Origin: Sulfurovum sp.
GTDB taxonomy: Bacteria > Campylobacterota > Campylobacteria > Campylobacterales > Sulfurovaceae
DNA: 57,160 nucleotides
Assembly: GCA_027071315.1 (NCBI GenBank)
Contig: JALSUP010000159.1
Span: forward strand, 1 to 57,160
Reading direction: 5' to 3'
The translations under genes were made by a program, and so were the position numbers. The notes under the pieces were generated by a model. It was not told where the DNA came from. It worked only from the letters and a program-made list of their open reading frames with translations, and did no database searches. Below are positions 42,787-51,243 of the stretch, piece by piece. Every line of letters begins with the position of its first letter. The first letter of the stretch is position 1.

Positions 42787-43701
42787 CTATTTTTCTACAT
42801 GTTTCAAATAATGGAAACTTGCGATCTCCCCAAAATACGGACCGAAAAAATTCAAAATCGGTACAAAGTTAAAAAGAACAGCAGTATTGCTAATGACTGA
42901 AAGTGCGAAGTAATGCTTTTTGATCTCTTTTTTATCGACATTTTCATACACCAGTGCTGCTGCATCGTAGGAGATGGTGTCCTTAAGCAGATAGATCCAC
43001 AGAACAACCTGTACCAAAATGTTAATAACAGGAATAAAGAGAAGAGGAAAAGCGACCAGAGAAGCTAACATAAAAAGGACAGTATCCTTCAATGTGTATT
43101 TGATGATCTTGAACTCATGGTCTCTGTTAACATCATCACCTTCAAAATGTCTGCTCTCAACTGAACTAATGATCTGTTCGGAAAAGAGGGAAGAGACAAA
43201 GACCATAGTGACAATAATGGCATTGTAGATCAGGTAGAAGGCAATGAGGAAGGCAATCCCTTTTTCAATAGTTTCAAAAGGAAGCCAGGTCAAGAGTTTC
43301 AGGAACTGATGGTAAATCTCAGACCCCTTAAAGTACCAGACAACAGCCCATAGAAGAGATGAACCAAGAATGACCCAGATGGAGAAAGAGGTATATTTAT
43401 CGGGTGATACTTTACGCACAATGAAATTTCCCATAAAAGCATAGATCAGGGCGAAAGTGAGCAGAACAGCTTGAAACCATAAAAATGTAGAAAGCATCCA
43501 TGCCCCGTTGGCACGTACCATTGAAAACGGTACTAGTTCCAGGATACGGCTGCTCAATGCGACCATCCAGTCCCAGATCAAATAGCCAATACCCATCCAT
43601 ACCACAGTGACCATAAACCCCGAAAGGAGGATATATTTCATCGTGTTCCATGTGACCACTTCTTTAAAAGCGAACATCATTGCATTTATTACATTTTTCA
43701 T
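42787..43701 (-). CDS. EI24/CysZ-like integral membrane protein
   Basis: 304 residues with about six long hydrophobic segments. The conserved block FPLLFIPVINILVQVVLWIYL and the C-terminal NFVPILNFFGPYFGEIASFHY match EI24 (CysZ-like) domains. CysZ imports sulfate for cysteine synthesis, but no cysteine genes are adjacent, so only the fold is assigned. It lies 14 bases downstream of the APC permease gene at 43716 on the same strand. Confidence 0.75.
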   Translation of the reverse strand: MKNVINAMMFAFKEVVTWNTMKYILLSGFMVTVVWMGIGYLIWDWMVALSSRILELVPFSMVRANGAWMLSTFLWFQAVLLTFALIYAFMGNFIVRKVSPDKYTSFSIWVILGSSLLWAVVWYFKGSEIYHQFLKLLTWLPFETIEKGIAFLIAFYLIYNAIIVTMVFVSSLFSEQIISSVESRHFEGDDVNRDHEFKIIKYTLKDTVLFMLASLVAFPLLFIPVINILVQVVLWIYLLKDTISYDAAALVYENVDKKEIKKHYFALSVISNTAVLFNFVPILNFFGPYFGEIASFHYLKHVEK

Positions 43702-43715
43702 AACTGTCCTTTTCT

Positions 43716-45062
43716 TTATTTTACTCTGATTTCTTTTAAAGAATCTTCAATTCTGTCAAGAAAATGTTTTCCTGACTGTTTTTTGATGACCCTTTTGGTT
43801 GAAACTCTTAAAATGATCTCGAGCATAAAGGCCAGAGCAAATCCGCCTGCTATAAAATACCCGACACCGGGAATATGTCTGCCCGTATAATTCAGTGCCA
43901 GAATAATGGCCACAATGATCGTTACAATTGCAAAAATAACTAAAACTTTTGAAGCTTTGGTCTCTTTGATATTCAGTAAATGCCCAATATGCACAAGTGC
44001 ATGAATAAATAAAATAGAGATCGAACCGATCGCTGCGATCTCATTCAAATTGAAAAAAAGTACAAATACGATAAGTATGGCCGTAGAGATGATCAGACCT
44101 TCACTGCTGTGCCATACATTTCGCTCATAAATTTCCGGCAGTTCACCATTCTTTGCCATCTGGTACGTCACATTGGTCACGGCATAAAGGTTTGCATTGA
44201 TGGATGATGCAGTGGAAATGAGTGCAGCCACAGCCATGAGAGTGAATCCTACTTGACCAAATGCAGGCTTTGCAGCTTCCGCCAGTGCATAATCCTGAGC
44301 TTTAATGATCTCAGGTAAAGAAAGATTTCCAAAGACAGCAAAAGTAACAGCCACATACAGGATCATGACAAAAGCAATAGCAATGAACATGGCTTTTAAC
44401 ATTGTAGCACCTGGGTTATCCATATCTTCCGCCGTATTGGTAATGACACGAAATCCCTCATAGGCAAAGAATGTCAGGGCTATAGAAGAAAAAACATTCA
44501 TCACGGGCGGGGCATCTTTGAATGAGAGTAAAGAAGGATCAATATAGAAAAAAACCACTACCGTAAAAAGTATGATAAGTGAGAGCTTTATGATGACGAT
44601 CAGATTTTCACTTCTGGCAATGAGAGAACTGCCTGCAAGGTTAATGAGCATAAAGACCAGAAGAATACCTACGGCAAATATGTTTGCCGACACCATACTG
44701 TTTTCACCGACGACCATCATGGAGGCATAGGTGCCAAAAGTCTTTGCCACCATGGCAATGGCTACCATGGCTGAGAGGTAAAAGAGAACAGAGAGGGAAC
44801 CTGAAAAAACACCCTCTCCGTAACACTGCACCAGATACTCCACAATACCGCCTCTGCTCGGGTAGGCAGTTGCAAGTTTTGCAAGAGAGTAGCCGCTCAG
44901 TAAGGCAATGATCCCTCCAAAAATAAAGGAGACCCAAACCAGGTTTCCGGCGATGGCACCTGCTTCACCCAGAAGGACGAAGATACCCGCACCGACCATA
45001 GAGCCGATGCCGAGAAAGACTGCGGACCAGAGTCCAAATGCTTTTGTCTCAGGCTTTGTCAT
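43716..45062 (-). CDS. APC-superfamily amino acid permease, copy 2
   Basis: 448 residues, about twelve membrane helices, with GIGSMVGAGIFVLLGEAGA in helix 1 and FFAYEGFRVITNTAEDM in helix 6, and ALAEAAKPAFGQVGF as in copy 1 (ALAEAAKPALGHTGF). Its start overlaps the HdeD-like gene by 14 bases. Together with copy 1 this gives two related but divergent transporters within 3 kb on opposite strands. Confidence 0.85.
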   Translation of the reverse strand: MTKPETKAFGLWSAVFLGIGSMVGAGIFVLLGEAGAIAGNLVWVSFIFGGIIALLSGYSLAKLATAYPSRGGIVEYLVQCYGEGVFSGSLSVLFYLSAMVAIAMVAKTFGTYASMMVVGENSMVSANIFAVGILLVFMLINLAGSSLIARSENLIVIIKLSLIILFTVVVFFYIDPSLLSFKDAPPVMNVFSSIALTFFAYEGFRVITNTAEDMDNPGATMLKAMFIAIAFVMILYVAVTFAVFGNLSLPEIIKAQDYALAEAAKPAFGQVGFTLMAVAALISTASSINANLYAVTNVTYQMAKNGELPEIYERNVWHSSEGLIISTAILIVFVLFFNLNEIAAIGSISILFIHALVHIGHLLNIKETKASKVLVIFAIVTIIVAIILALNYTGRHIPGVGYFIAGGFALAFMLEIILRVSTKRVIKKQSGKHFLDRIEDSLKEIRVK

Positions 45063-45603
45063 TGTCTATCTCATCAAGGGCATTCCCTGCCATGATGAGA
45101 GCCATACCGTCAAAGAAGAGACTGAATCCGACCAGAAGTCCTATGAGGTACATAGAGCTGAACGGCCAGTTCACTACAAAAATAACGGCCATGACCAGAG
45201 AGAGTACCGCATTAATGGTCCACATTCCCCAGCCTTTGTTCGGATAGAGCGAAGAGGCGAGCATGAAGCCGGAAAAAGCATCCATAAAGAAGTAAATGGA
45301 AAAGAGCAGTCCCAGTGTCGCTATGCCACCCAGAGGAGAAACCAGCATATACATTGCCACCCCTATAAGGATGATACTTTTCAGCCAACCTGAAAAATCA
45401 CTCTTATCTGTCACGTAGGTAAAATACCCTGCCATGATACCGGCGAACAGCATGAGCCATGAAACAAATATAACCGTTGCAAATGATGCGAACATAGGAA
45501 ACAGCGCACCAATAAGCCCAAGGATCATAAAAACGACCCCTGCGATCTTCGCCTGTTTTTTATACTTACCCAGCAATATCATCTCTTTTGGATTTTTCCA
45601 CAT
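45049..45603 (-). CDS. HdeD-like (DUF308) membrane protein
   Basis: 184 residues with six hydrophobic helices in repeated pairs, as in HdeD/DUF308 proteins (GVVFMILGLIGALFPMFAS, LMLFAGIMAGYF, LIGLLVGFSLFFDGMAL). E. coli HdeD is linked to acid resistance at high density; here neighbouring transporters fit a stress or ion role, by inference. TATAAT (about 45632, minus) precedes a short leader with AAGGAT. It leads a three-gene operon with the permease and EI24 genes. Confidence 0.78.
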   Translation of the reverse strand: MWKNPKEMILLGKYKKQAKIAGVVFMILGLIGALFPMFASFATVIFVSWLMLFAGIMAGYFTYVTDKSDFSGWLKSIILIGVAMYMLVSPLGGIATLGLLFSIYFFMDAFSGFMLASSLYPNKGWGMWTINAVLSLVMAVIFVVNWPFSSMYLIGLLVGFSLFFDGMALIMAGNALDEIDNDKA

Positions 45604-45750
45604 AATGTATCCTTATTGTTTATTTCTTATATTATAATCCCAATTAATTAATTGAGAGTTAACATAAGCCGTACATATATTTTCAAATGATACCTGTTAT
45701 TAGTATTTTGGTGCTAAAATAAGGGAATCATAAATATTAGGAGAATCAAA

Positions 45751-45960
45751 ATGACCCCTCAGGAACAGGAAATAGAAAAAATGGAAGGTGAGATCACAAG
45801 TGAATTGCGCGGTGTGTTCAAAGCCAATATGAAGATCTTTGACTGGGACATCCCTGAAAATGATGATCAAAAGTCTGCACAACTCATCATTGATGTGATG
45901 CAAAAAGCGATGGATGCGCTAAGATCTGAGATCGAAGCCGGAAAATACAATAATTATTAA
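45751..45960 (+). CDS. Small acidic soluble protein, unknown
   Basis: 69 residues; AGGAGAATCAAA precedes the ATG. Helical and acidic (MTPQEQEIEKMEGEI, FKANMKIFDWDIPEND), no cysteines, no signal. Its good ribosome-binding site and pairing with the next small gene, ten bases downstream, support a real gene. Not recognised. Confidence 0.7.
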   Translation: MTPQEQEIEKMEGEITSELRGVFKANMKIFDWDIPENDDQKSAQLIIDVMQKAMDALRSEIEAGKYNNY

Positions 45961-45970
45961 GGAAATATAA

Positions 45971-46177
45971 ATGAGTAAAAGCAATTTAAAACATTTGGAA
46001 ACGATCAAAGAAAATATAGACAAGTCGGATACACTGAGTCAGGACGAAAAAAGTGACTCCATGAAACGTATAGAAGAGTGGTATGCAGAAGATAAGGCAT
46101 GGGATTCACTCATGGCAGAACTCAGTAGCTTCTCCCCCAAAGTCAAAACCATATTAGCCGATCTTGGGCTGATCTAA
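45971..46177 (+). CDS. Small helical soluble protein, unknown
   Basis: 68 residues; AAGGAAATATAA precedes the ATG. Mostly helical and charged, with ETIKENIDKSDTLSQDEKSD followed by IEEWYAEDKAWDSLMAELS. Same operon as the preceding 69-residue gene; converges on the ClC gene with four bases between stop codons. Not recognised; the two may form a small complex. Confidence 0.7.
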   Translation: MSKSNLKHLETIKENIDKSDTLSQDEKSDSMKRIEEWYAEDKAWDSLMAELSSFSPKVKTILADLGLI

Positions 46178-46181
46178 ACCT

Positions 46182-47555
46182 TTAGGCAGGTTTGTTGTCA
46201 CAAGCCTGCTCATCCCCAACAGTACTCTCTTCCACACTTTCATCTGTACTTACTTCCTCCTTCTTTTCCTCCTCCAGCTTCTCTTTCGGTTTTTTTCTTT
46301 TTTTATATCTTTTAGTCACATACTTTTTTCTGATATCAAAATAGATACCGGTAAAATACTCAACCAGTATGACAGAAATGGCAGTACCGATGACCACATT
46401 GTAGTCAAAGGTCGTTTCCATGGCAAGTACGACGGCGGTCAGAGGCAGCTTCATCATCACCCCCATGAAGACCGCTGCACCGATGGCTGCAAAGTAGTAG
46501 GGTTCTACAGGAAAGTCAAAGCGTGTCAGCATCTCTGCAAAACCGTAACCGATCAGCGCACCGATACTCATAAGCGGTAAAAATATCCCCCCTACTGCAT
46601 TGGCATAAATGGCAACTGTCGTACCGATGATACGCAGAAGTATAATACCGAAAATGAAGAAAACAGAGATATGAATATCTTCATTCATCAGATTCATCAC
46701 AATGACCTTCCCTGAAAATGCCGCATGCGGTTCTATAAGCAGAATGGTACCGACCACAGATCCGCCGAGCAAGGCAAAAATATAGTTACGGAAACGATGA
46801 AACTTTTTAAAGACCTTATGGTCTACCAGATAAAGGACTCTCTGCTTTAAAAAAAGATAGAAGAATACAAAAAGTGTAATAAAAGGAATGAAGATGATAT
46901 TGGCGATGAAGTACTCATGGTTGAGTGCTCTTCCCAGTGAATGCTGAAACCCAAGAGGTACCATATAGTTGATGGTCACGGCAAAGGCCAGTGCCGATGC
47001 CAGTATAAGGTAAGAGATATACTGTTTGACGAACTGATAGGCAATGTTCTCCACCGCAAAAGAGATACCCGTCAAGGGGGAAACGAAAATGGCGGCAATA
47101 CCTGCACTCGCTCCGACAGAGATCATCATTTTTATCAGCATGGCAGGAAGTTTGAAAATACGGTGAATATGGTAGGCGATCATGGCACCGATGCCCGCAC
47201 TCGGTCCCTCTGTTCCGACCAGGAACCCACTCCCAAGAGAGAGTGCCGAGGCTAAGACTTTCAGAAAAAGTGTTTTGATCTTGAGGGTCATCTTGTTCTG
47301 TGCGATGGATTCTGCGATCTCACTGACACCGTACTCTTTAATGTTCTTATCGAAAGAGGCCAGATAGTTCACCACAAAAATAGCCACGGTAGGGACAAGG
47401 TAAAGATACCAGGTAGGCAATGTGGGAATCGTTTTGAACGGGTCACCGAAAAACAACAGATGCGTAATAAAAATAACCAGAAATTCATACAGAAGAATGA
47501 AAAAACCACTGATAATACCTGTCAATATAGAAGCAATTATCAGTTTACCGATCAT
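46182..47555 (-). CDS. ClC-family chloride channel or H+/Cl- antiporter
   Basis: 457 residues with the multi-helix ClC core. Signature loops: GSGFLVGTEGPSAGIGAM (gating glutamate Glu116), IFVSPLTGISFAVE and IPLTAVV-like KLPLTAVVLAMETT. No CBS domains. The C-terminal tail of about 60 residues is very rich in Lys then Glu (RYKKRKKPKEKLEEEKK). The gating glutamate is kept, so either channel or exchanger is possible. It may work with the nearby permease and HdeD genes in acid or ion stress. Confidence 0.88.
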   Translation of the reverse strand: MIGKLIIASILTGIISGFFILLYEFLVIFITHLLFFGDPFKTIPTLPTWYLYLVPTVAIFVVNYLASFDKNIKEYGVSEIAESIAQNKMTLKIKTLFLKVLASALSLGSGFLVGTEGPSAGIGAMIAYHIHRIFKLPAMLIKMMISVGASAGIAAIFVSPLTGISFAVENIAYQFVKQYISYLILASALAFAVTINYMVPLGFQHSLGRALNHEYFIANIIFIPFITLFVFFYLFLKQRVLYLVDHKVFKKFHRFRNYIFALLGGSVVGTILLIEPHAAFSGKVIVMNLMNEDIHISVFFIFGIILLRIIGTTVAIYANAVGGIFLPLMSIGALIGYGFAEMLTRFDFPVEPYYFAAIGAAVFMGVMMKLPLTAVVLAMETTFDYNVVIGTAISVILVEYFTGIYFDIRKKYVTKRYKKRKKPKEKLEEEKKEEVSTDESVEESTVGDEQACDNKPA

Positions 47556-47668
47556 ATGAACTTGTTCCTTTGGACTATTTCTCTACAAATCATAGCACTA
47601 TTCACATAAAATAATTACAACGATCGGGGCGATATCAGATAAACACAAAATAATACTTTCTTCTATGC

Positions 47669-47674
47669 TATAAT
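47669..47674 (+). promoter_or_regulatory. Extended -10 of mltG, possibly giving a leaderless transcript
   Basis: TGCTATAAT ends only six bases before the mltG ATG at 47681, and no ribosome-binding site precedes that ATG. Transcription would start at or within a base or two of the start codon. Confidence 0.5.
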
Positions 47675-47680
47675 AATGCC

Positions 47681-48742
47681 ATGTTAAAGAAGATCCTTTC
47701 AGAGCAATACATCATCATTGTTCGTCTGGTTGAAGTGGCACTTGTTCTGCTTGCCCTTCCTTTTCTCTACAACTTCATTCCCATTGACAAAAGAGCAAGT
47801 GACACTTTCTACATTGATGCGGGCAATAAAGAGTCCATTTTCAACTCTCTGGAGGAGAATGGCTATACCGTTACGCTTATAGATAAAATGATGATGCAGG
47901 TCGATCAACTACCCCAAAATGGATGGTACACTTTGAAAAAAAAGGAGCATGGACGATTCAGCTTTTTCAGAAATATTTATAAGCACAAAGCCAAAACCAT
48001 GCATATTACGGTTTTTGCAGGTGAAACACATGATGAACTCTTAAACAGACTTGCCCACGATACCAAACGCAACAGAGGAAAACTCTACCAGGCCTACAAA
48101 AAATTCAGCCGCTTTAAAGAGGCGGACATTTTTGCAGGACAATACGTCATTGCAAGAAGTGCCAAAGAGGAGAGTCTTATGCGCTACCTCTTCAATGAGT
48201 CACAGAAAATACTGGAGATCTTCATTGAAAAGAATTTTAGACATAAGCCGGATCAGAATACAGTAAAAGTGCTGCTGACCATAGCTTCCATCATACAAAA
48301 AGAGAGTAACGCTATTGATGAAATGCCCATCATCTCTTCTGTGATCTACAACCGTTTGAACAAAAATATGAAACTGCAAATGGATTCCACACTCAACTAC
48401 GGTATCTACTCACATAAGATCGTGACCCCGGAACGTATAAAGTCCGATAGCACTTTTTACAATACCTATAAATACAAAGGTCTTCCACCCTACCCTCTGG
48501 GAACCATCACTATCAATGCTTTGCATGCGGCTATGTTCCCCGCTAAAAGCAGGCATCTCTTTTTCATGTTGAAGCCTGACGGAACACATGTCTTTTGTGA
48601 GAACTATACAGAACACCTTGAAAACATACGAAGTTTCAGAGCCTATCAGAAGAAAAGAGAAAAAGAGAAAAAGCGTTTGGCCTGTGTTAAAAAAACAGAA
48701 GAAAAAGTGTTGGACAAAAATGAGTCAAACATAACTCACTAA
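47681..48742 (+). CDS. mltG: Endolytic murein transglycosylase MltG
   Basis: 353 residues. An N-terminal membrane anchor (about 10-33) is followed by a LysM-like region and the YceG/MltG catalytic domain with the glutamate in SIIQKESNAIDEMP (Glu208), VIYNRLNKNMKLQMDST and LPPYPLGTITINALHAAMFP. It cleaves nascent peptidoglycan strands and so limits glycan length. A lysine- and glutamate-rich tail of 35 residues is extra. Monocistronic; the next genes converge on it. Confidence 0.92.
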   Translation: MLKKILSEQYIIIVRLVEVALVLLALPFLYNFIPIDKRASDTFYIDAGNKESIFNSLEENGYTVTLIDKMMMQVDQLPQNGWYTLKKKEHGRFSFFRNIYKHKAKTMHITVFAGETHDELLNRLAHDTKRNRGKLYQAYKKFSRFKEADIFAGQYVIARSAKEESLMRYLFNESQKILEIFIEKNFRHKPDQNTVKVLLTIASIIQKESNAIDEMPIISSVIYNRLNKNMKLQMDSTLNYGIYSHKIVTPERIKSDSTFYNTYKYKGLPPYPLGTITINALHAAMFPAKSRHLFFMLKPDGTHVFCENYTEHLENIRSFRAYQKKREKEKKRLACVKKTEEKVLDKNESNITH

Positions 48743-48762
48743 CGGGGAATACGTTAAACGGC

Positions 48763-48933
48763 TTAAAGAATACCAGAGAAGAAGTCTTTAATACGTTTTA
48801 GGAGAGAGGGCTTTTTCGCCCTCTCTTGCTGCTCCCTGATCTTTGTTTCATGCGACTGCATGGCTGTATCAAGGTCGTGGGAGAGTACTTCTTTGGCTGA
48901 CTTTATTTTTCGGACTTCAAATTCACTCAGCAT
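48763..48933 (-). CDS. 56-residue protein coupled to the MotB/OmpA-like gene
   Basis: Translation of the minus strand from ATG 48933 gives MLSEFEVRKIKSAKEVLSHD, a helical middle with many Glu and Lys, and a basic end LLKRIKDFFSGIL. The start overlaps the end of the upstream MotB/OmpA-like gene by 11 bases and GAGAAGG precedes it, so translational coupling is likely. The amphipathic C-terminus could touch the membrane. Not recognised; short but coding-like. A strong hairpin (48803-48826) lies inside it. Confidence 0.6.
   Translation of the reverse strand: MLSEFEVRKIKSAKEVLSHDLDTAMQSHETKIREQQERAKKPSLLKRIKDFFSGIL
48803..48826. other. Strong 9-bp hairpin downstream of mltG, inside the 56-residue gene
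   Basis: AGAGAGGGC (48803-48811) and GCCCTCTCT (48818-48826) pair perfectly around TTTTTC. It resembles a terminator stem for plus-strand mltG transcripts but has no U-run after it, and on the minus strand it encodes ERAKKPSLL. It may both slow polymerase and be coding. Confidence 0.5.
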
Positions 48934-50056
48934 CCAAAACCTTCTCTATCTCATGCATGGCATCTTCATTTTTCAGTCTGAATTTAATTTCAATACGTCT
49001 GGAGGCTTCTTTGTCCTCTTTGCCATTTACGTTAATCGCATCAAGGTAGGCTCTTCCCGAAGCGATCATAAGAGGTTCTATGTGATGTTCTTTGGCAAAG
49101 TCAAGACTGAGCAGATAGTTCATGACCGCAAAAGCACGTCTTTGTGAAAGATCGAGGTTATAAAGGTACCCGCCATCGCTGTCCGTATGCCCTTCAATGA
49201 TGATCTTGTCCAAATGCGGCTTGATCTTCGGATTGGTCACAAGCGTACCGATGTACTCTTCAAAGACTTTCTTCAACTCCACTTTTGCACCCTCTTTGAG
49301 CGTTGCAGAACCTTTGTCAAAAAGAATATTCGAAGAGACCCTGAGTGAACCGGAGTTCCTGTCTATGGCTACCTTGTCTCCCAGTTCCTCTTTCAAAGCG
49401 GCAATGACTTTGAGTTTTATGCCTGTAAGTGATTTTATCTTCGCTTTTTGACTTTGCAGTTTTTCAATGAGCCCGTCATACTTGGTCTCTTTTTCGTCAA
49501 GGGCATTCAAGAGCTTAAGTAACTCCTGGTCTTTTGCCTGCACCGTCTGGTTGGCATCGGTGATCTGATTGGAAAGGACAATGACCTTTCCCTGATAGTC
49601 CTTCAACTCTTTTTTAAAGGAATCTTTCTCTTTTTTCGTCTCGTTCAAAAGATTCTGGACAATGACTATTTTATTGTTGAGCAGGTCTCTTTTCGTATTC
49701 TCTTCAAGAAGCATTTTATTGAGTTTGTCGATCTCCTCTTTTTTAAGTGCCAGTGTTTTTTGTGTTTCACGTAAGTGCGCGTCTTTGGAAGAGATAAGCT
49801 TTTTATTTTCCGATATCTCATTTTTTGTTTTTGAAAGCGACACTTTTATCGCTTCGAGGTTACTCTCTTTGTTCTTCAATTTTTGTGAGATTTCCGTAAG
49901 TCGGTCCTCTTTGTCATGCAGGTTGCTTTTAAGAATGATGGACTTGGACACGATCGCACCGATCAGCAAAATAAAGACAAAAAGAAGTCCCGCCATCAGG
50001 TCGGCATACGATATCCAGAAATTTGAACTGTTGTCAGACTGCTTCTTGCTGAACAT
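48923..50056 (-). CDS. MotB/OmpA-like proton-channel partner with long coiled coil
   Basis: 377 residues. A single N-terminal membrane helix with the ion-binding aspartate (ISYADLMAGLLFVF, Asp19), a coiled coil of about 150 residues (about 45-215), then a C-terminal OmpA-type peptidoglycan-binding domain (IIIEGHTDSDGGYLYNLDLS, RRAFAVMNYL, ASRRIEIKF). The layout resembles MotB, TolR-OmpA hybrids and ZorB. Paired with the MotA/ExbB-like gene one base upstream, it should form a proton-driven motor. No flagellar or Tol genes are adjacent. Confidence 0.85.
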   Translation of the reverse strand: MFSKKQSDNSSNFWISYADLMAGLLFVFILLIGAIVSKSIILKSNLHDKEDRLTEISQKLKNKESNLEAIKVSLSKTKNEISENKKLISSKDAHLRETQKTLALKKEEIDKLNKMLLEENTKRDLLNNKIVIVQNLLNETKKEKDSFKKELKDYQGKVIVLSNQITDANQTVQAKDQELLKLLNALDEKETKYDGLIEKLQSQKAKIKSLTGIKLKVIAALKEELGDKVAIDRNSGSLRVSSNILFDKGSATLKEGAKVELKKVFEEYIGTLVTNPKIKPHLDKIIIEGHTDSDGGYLYNLDLSQRRAFAVMNYLLSLDFAKEHHIEPLMIASGRAYLDAINVNGKEDKEASRRIEIKFRLKNEDAMHEIEKVLDAE

Positions 50057-50057
50057 A

Positions 50058-51167
50058 CTACTGCTTCTTTTCCGCTGCTGCGTTGTCCAACTTTTCTATG
50101 ATCACTTGATTTTGTTCTGTGATCAAAAAAGAAAAGCTGGAAAGTTTCTCAATAATTTGTCCCATTTCAGAGTCGATCTTGACAAAAGTATGTTCAACCG
50201 TACCGTCAAAGCGCTCCATGGAACGCTGGAGATTCTCAGCATTACGGTTGAAGCCTTCAATATTGCTTTTCATATTTTCAACAGCATCCACGCTCTCCTG
50301 TTTGTCATACACACGGTTCAGTGTGTCTCTCAGGTCTGCCGAAGCTTCTCTCATATGCCCGTTCAACTCGGAAAAACTGTTGGTCGTACTCTCTACAATG
50401 GCAGTAAAATTTTTAAGGTACTGTTCATTCAACTCTTTAATGAAGTCCATATTGAACGTCTCTTTAAGGGTCTGCACGATCTCCTGGTCTTTCAACTCAG
50501 ACTGCATGTGCTCATGCTTGATGAGTTCTGCTTTTTTCCATACACGTGAGTCATAGAGTTTTTCAAGATCATAAAGGTTTCGGTCCACTTTCGTATTCCC
50601 TCTCTTCTCAAAATAGGTCCAGATAAGAGAGAGTGCAATTCCGTAAATGGAAGCATAAAAAGCTGTACCGATCCCGGAAAGCAACAGTGAGATCTCCTGA
50701 TCGAGTGCATCAAGGTCTTTTACCGTAAAGTCTGGCATGGAGATGGCAATGGCAATGAACGTTCCCAAAATACCGAGCATAGGAAAGACAGAAGAGGCAA
50801 CACGTGCAAAGTTGTCATTGCGAATGTCTTTATAATAATCTTCCATAAAGTCCTGAACATGCAGCGTAGACTTTGTTTTACCCATAATGGTCAGGGCATT
50901 GGCACGAAGTTCACTTTGCAATTTATCTTCCATGCGGTTAAATGAACCTCTCATATGACAGGCAGCATAATTGGCATTGTGTCTAATAAAAAGTGTAAAT
51001 ACAAGAAAAATAAATGTAATAATAATCAGTGTATGCAGCTCCACCTGTAAAGGGATCACCCCCACATAGCCCAGCACCAGACCAATAAGAAAAAGAAGTG
51101 GTAAAAAAACAATGGCAAAAGCATTGGGGAAACAGGAAGGGGAACTCGTATTTTCAATGTCAAACAT
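50058..51167 (-). CDS. MotA/TolQ/ExbB-like proton-channel protein
   Basis: 369 residues; AGGATC precedes the ATG. Two N-terminal helices (about 17-60), then the MotA/ExbB core with FARVASSVFPMLGILGTFIAIAISMP and LLSGIGTAFYASIYGIALSLIWTYFE (helices 3 and 4), and a cytoplasmic helical tail of about 180 residues. Such proteins form the pentamer around MotB-type dimers. The long tail is as in ZorA and some gliding or adhesin motors. Function of this pair is unknown. Confidence 0.85.
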   Translation of the reverse strand: MFDIENTSSPSCFPNAFAIVFLPLLFLIGLVLGYVGVIPLQVELHTLIIITFIFLVFTLFIRHNANYAACHMRGSFNRMEDKLQSELRANALTIMGKTKSTLHVQDFMEDYYKDIRNDNFARVASSVFPMLGILGTFIAIAISMPDFTVKDLDALDQEISLLLSGIGTAFYASIYGIALSLIWTYFEKRGNTKVDRNLYDLEKLYDSRVWKKAELIKHEHMQSELKDQEIVQTLKETFNMDFIKELNEQYLKNFTAIVESTTNSFSELNGHMREASADLRDTLNRVYDKQESVDAVENMKSNIEGFNRNAENLQRSMERFDGTVEHTFVKIDSEMGQIIEKLSSFSFLITEQNQVIIEKLDNAAAEKKQ

Positions 51168-51243
51168 AAGATGATCCTAAATGGGTTTTAATTTAGGAAA
51201 TTATAGCTAAACTCTTTAAATGATCACTAATGAGAGGGTAAAC

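Noticed and set aside
48803-48826. Intrinsic terminator of mltG
   Set aside because: The stem is strong but lacks a U-run, and the sequence is part of a plausible coding frame on the other strand; kept only as a hairpin.
48923-51167. Complete Zorya defence system
   Set aside because: Only the ZorA/ZorB-like motor pair is present; the adjacent genes are a 56-residue frame, mltG and GH20, not ZorC/ZorD or ZorE.
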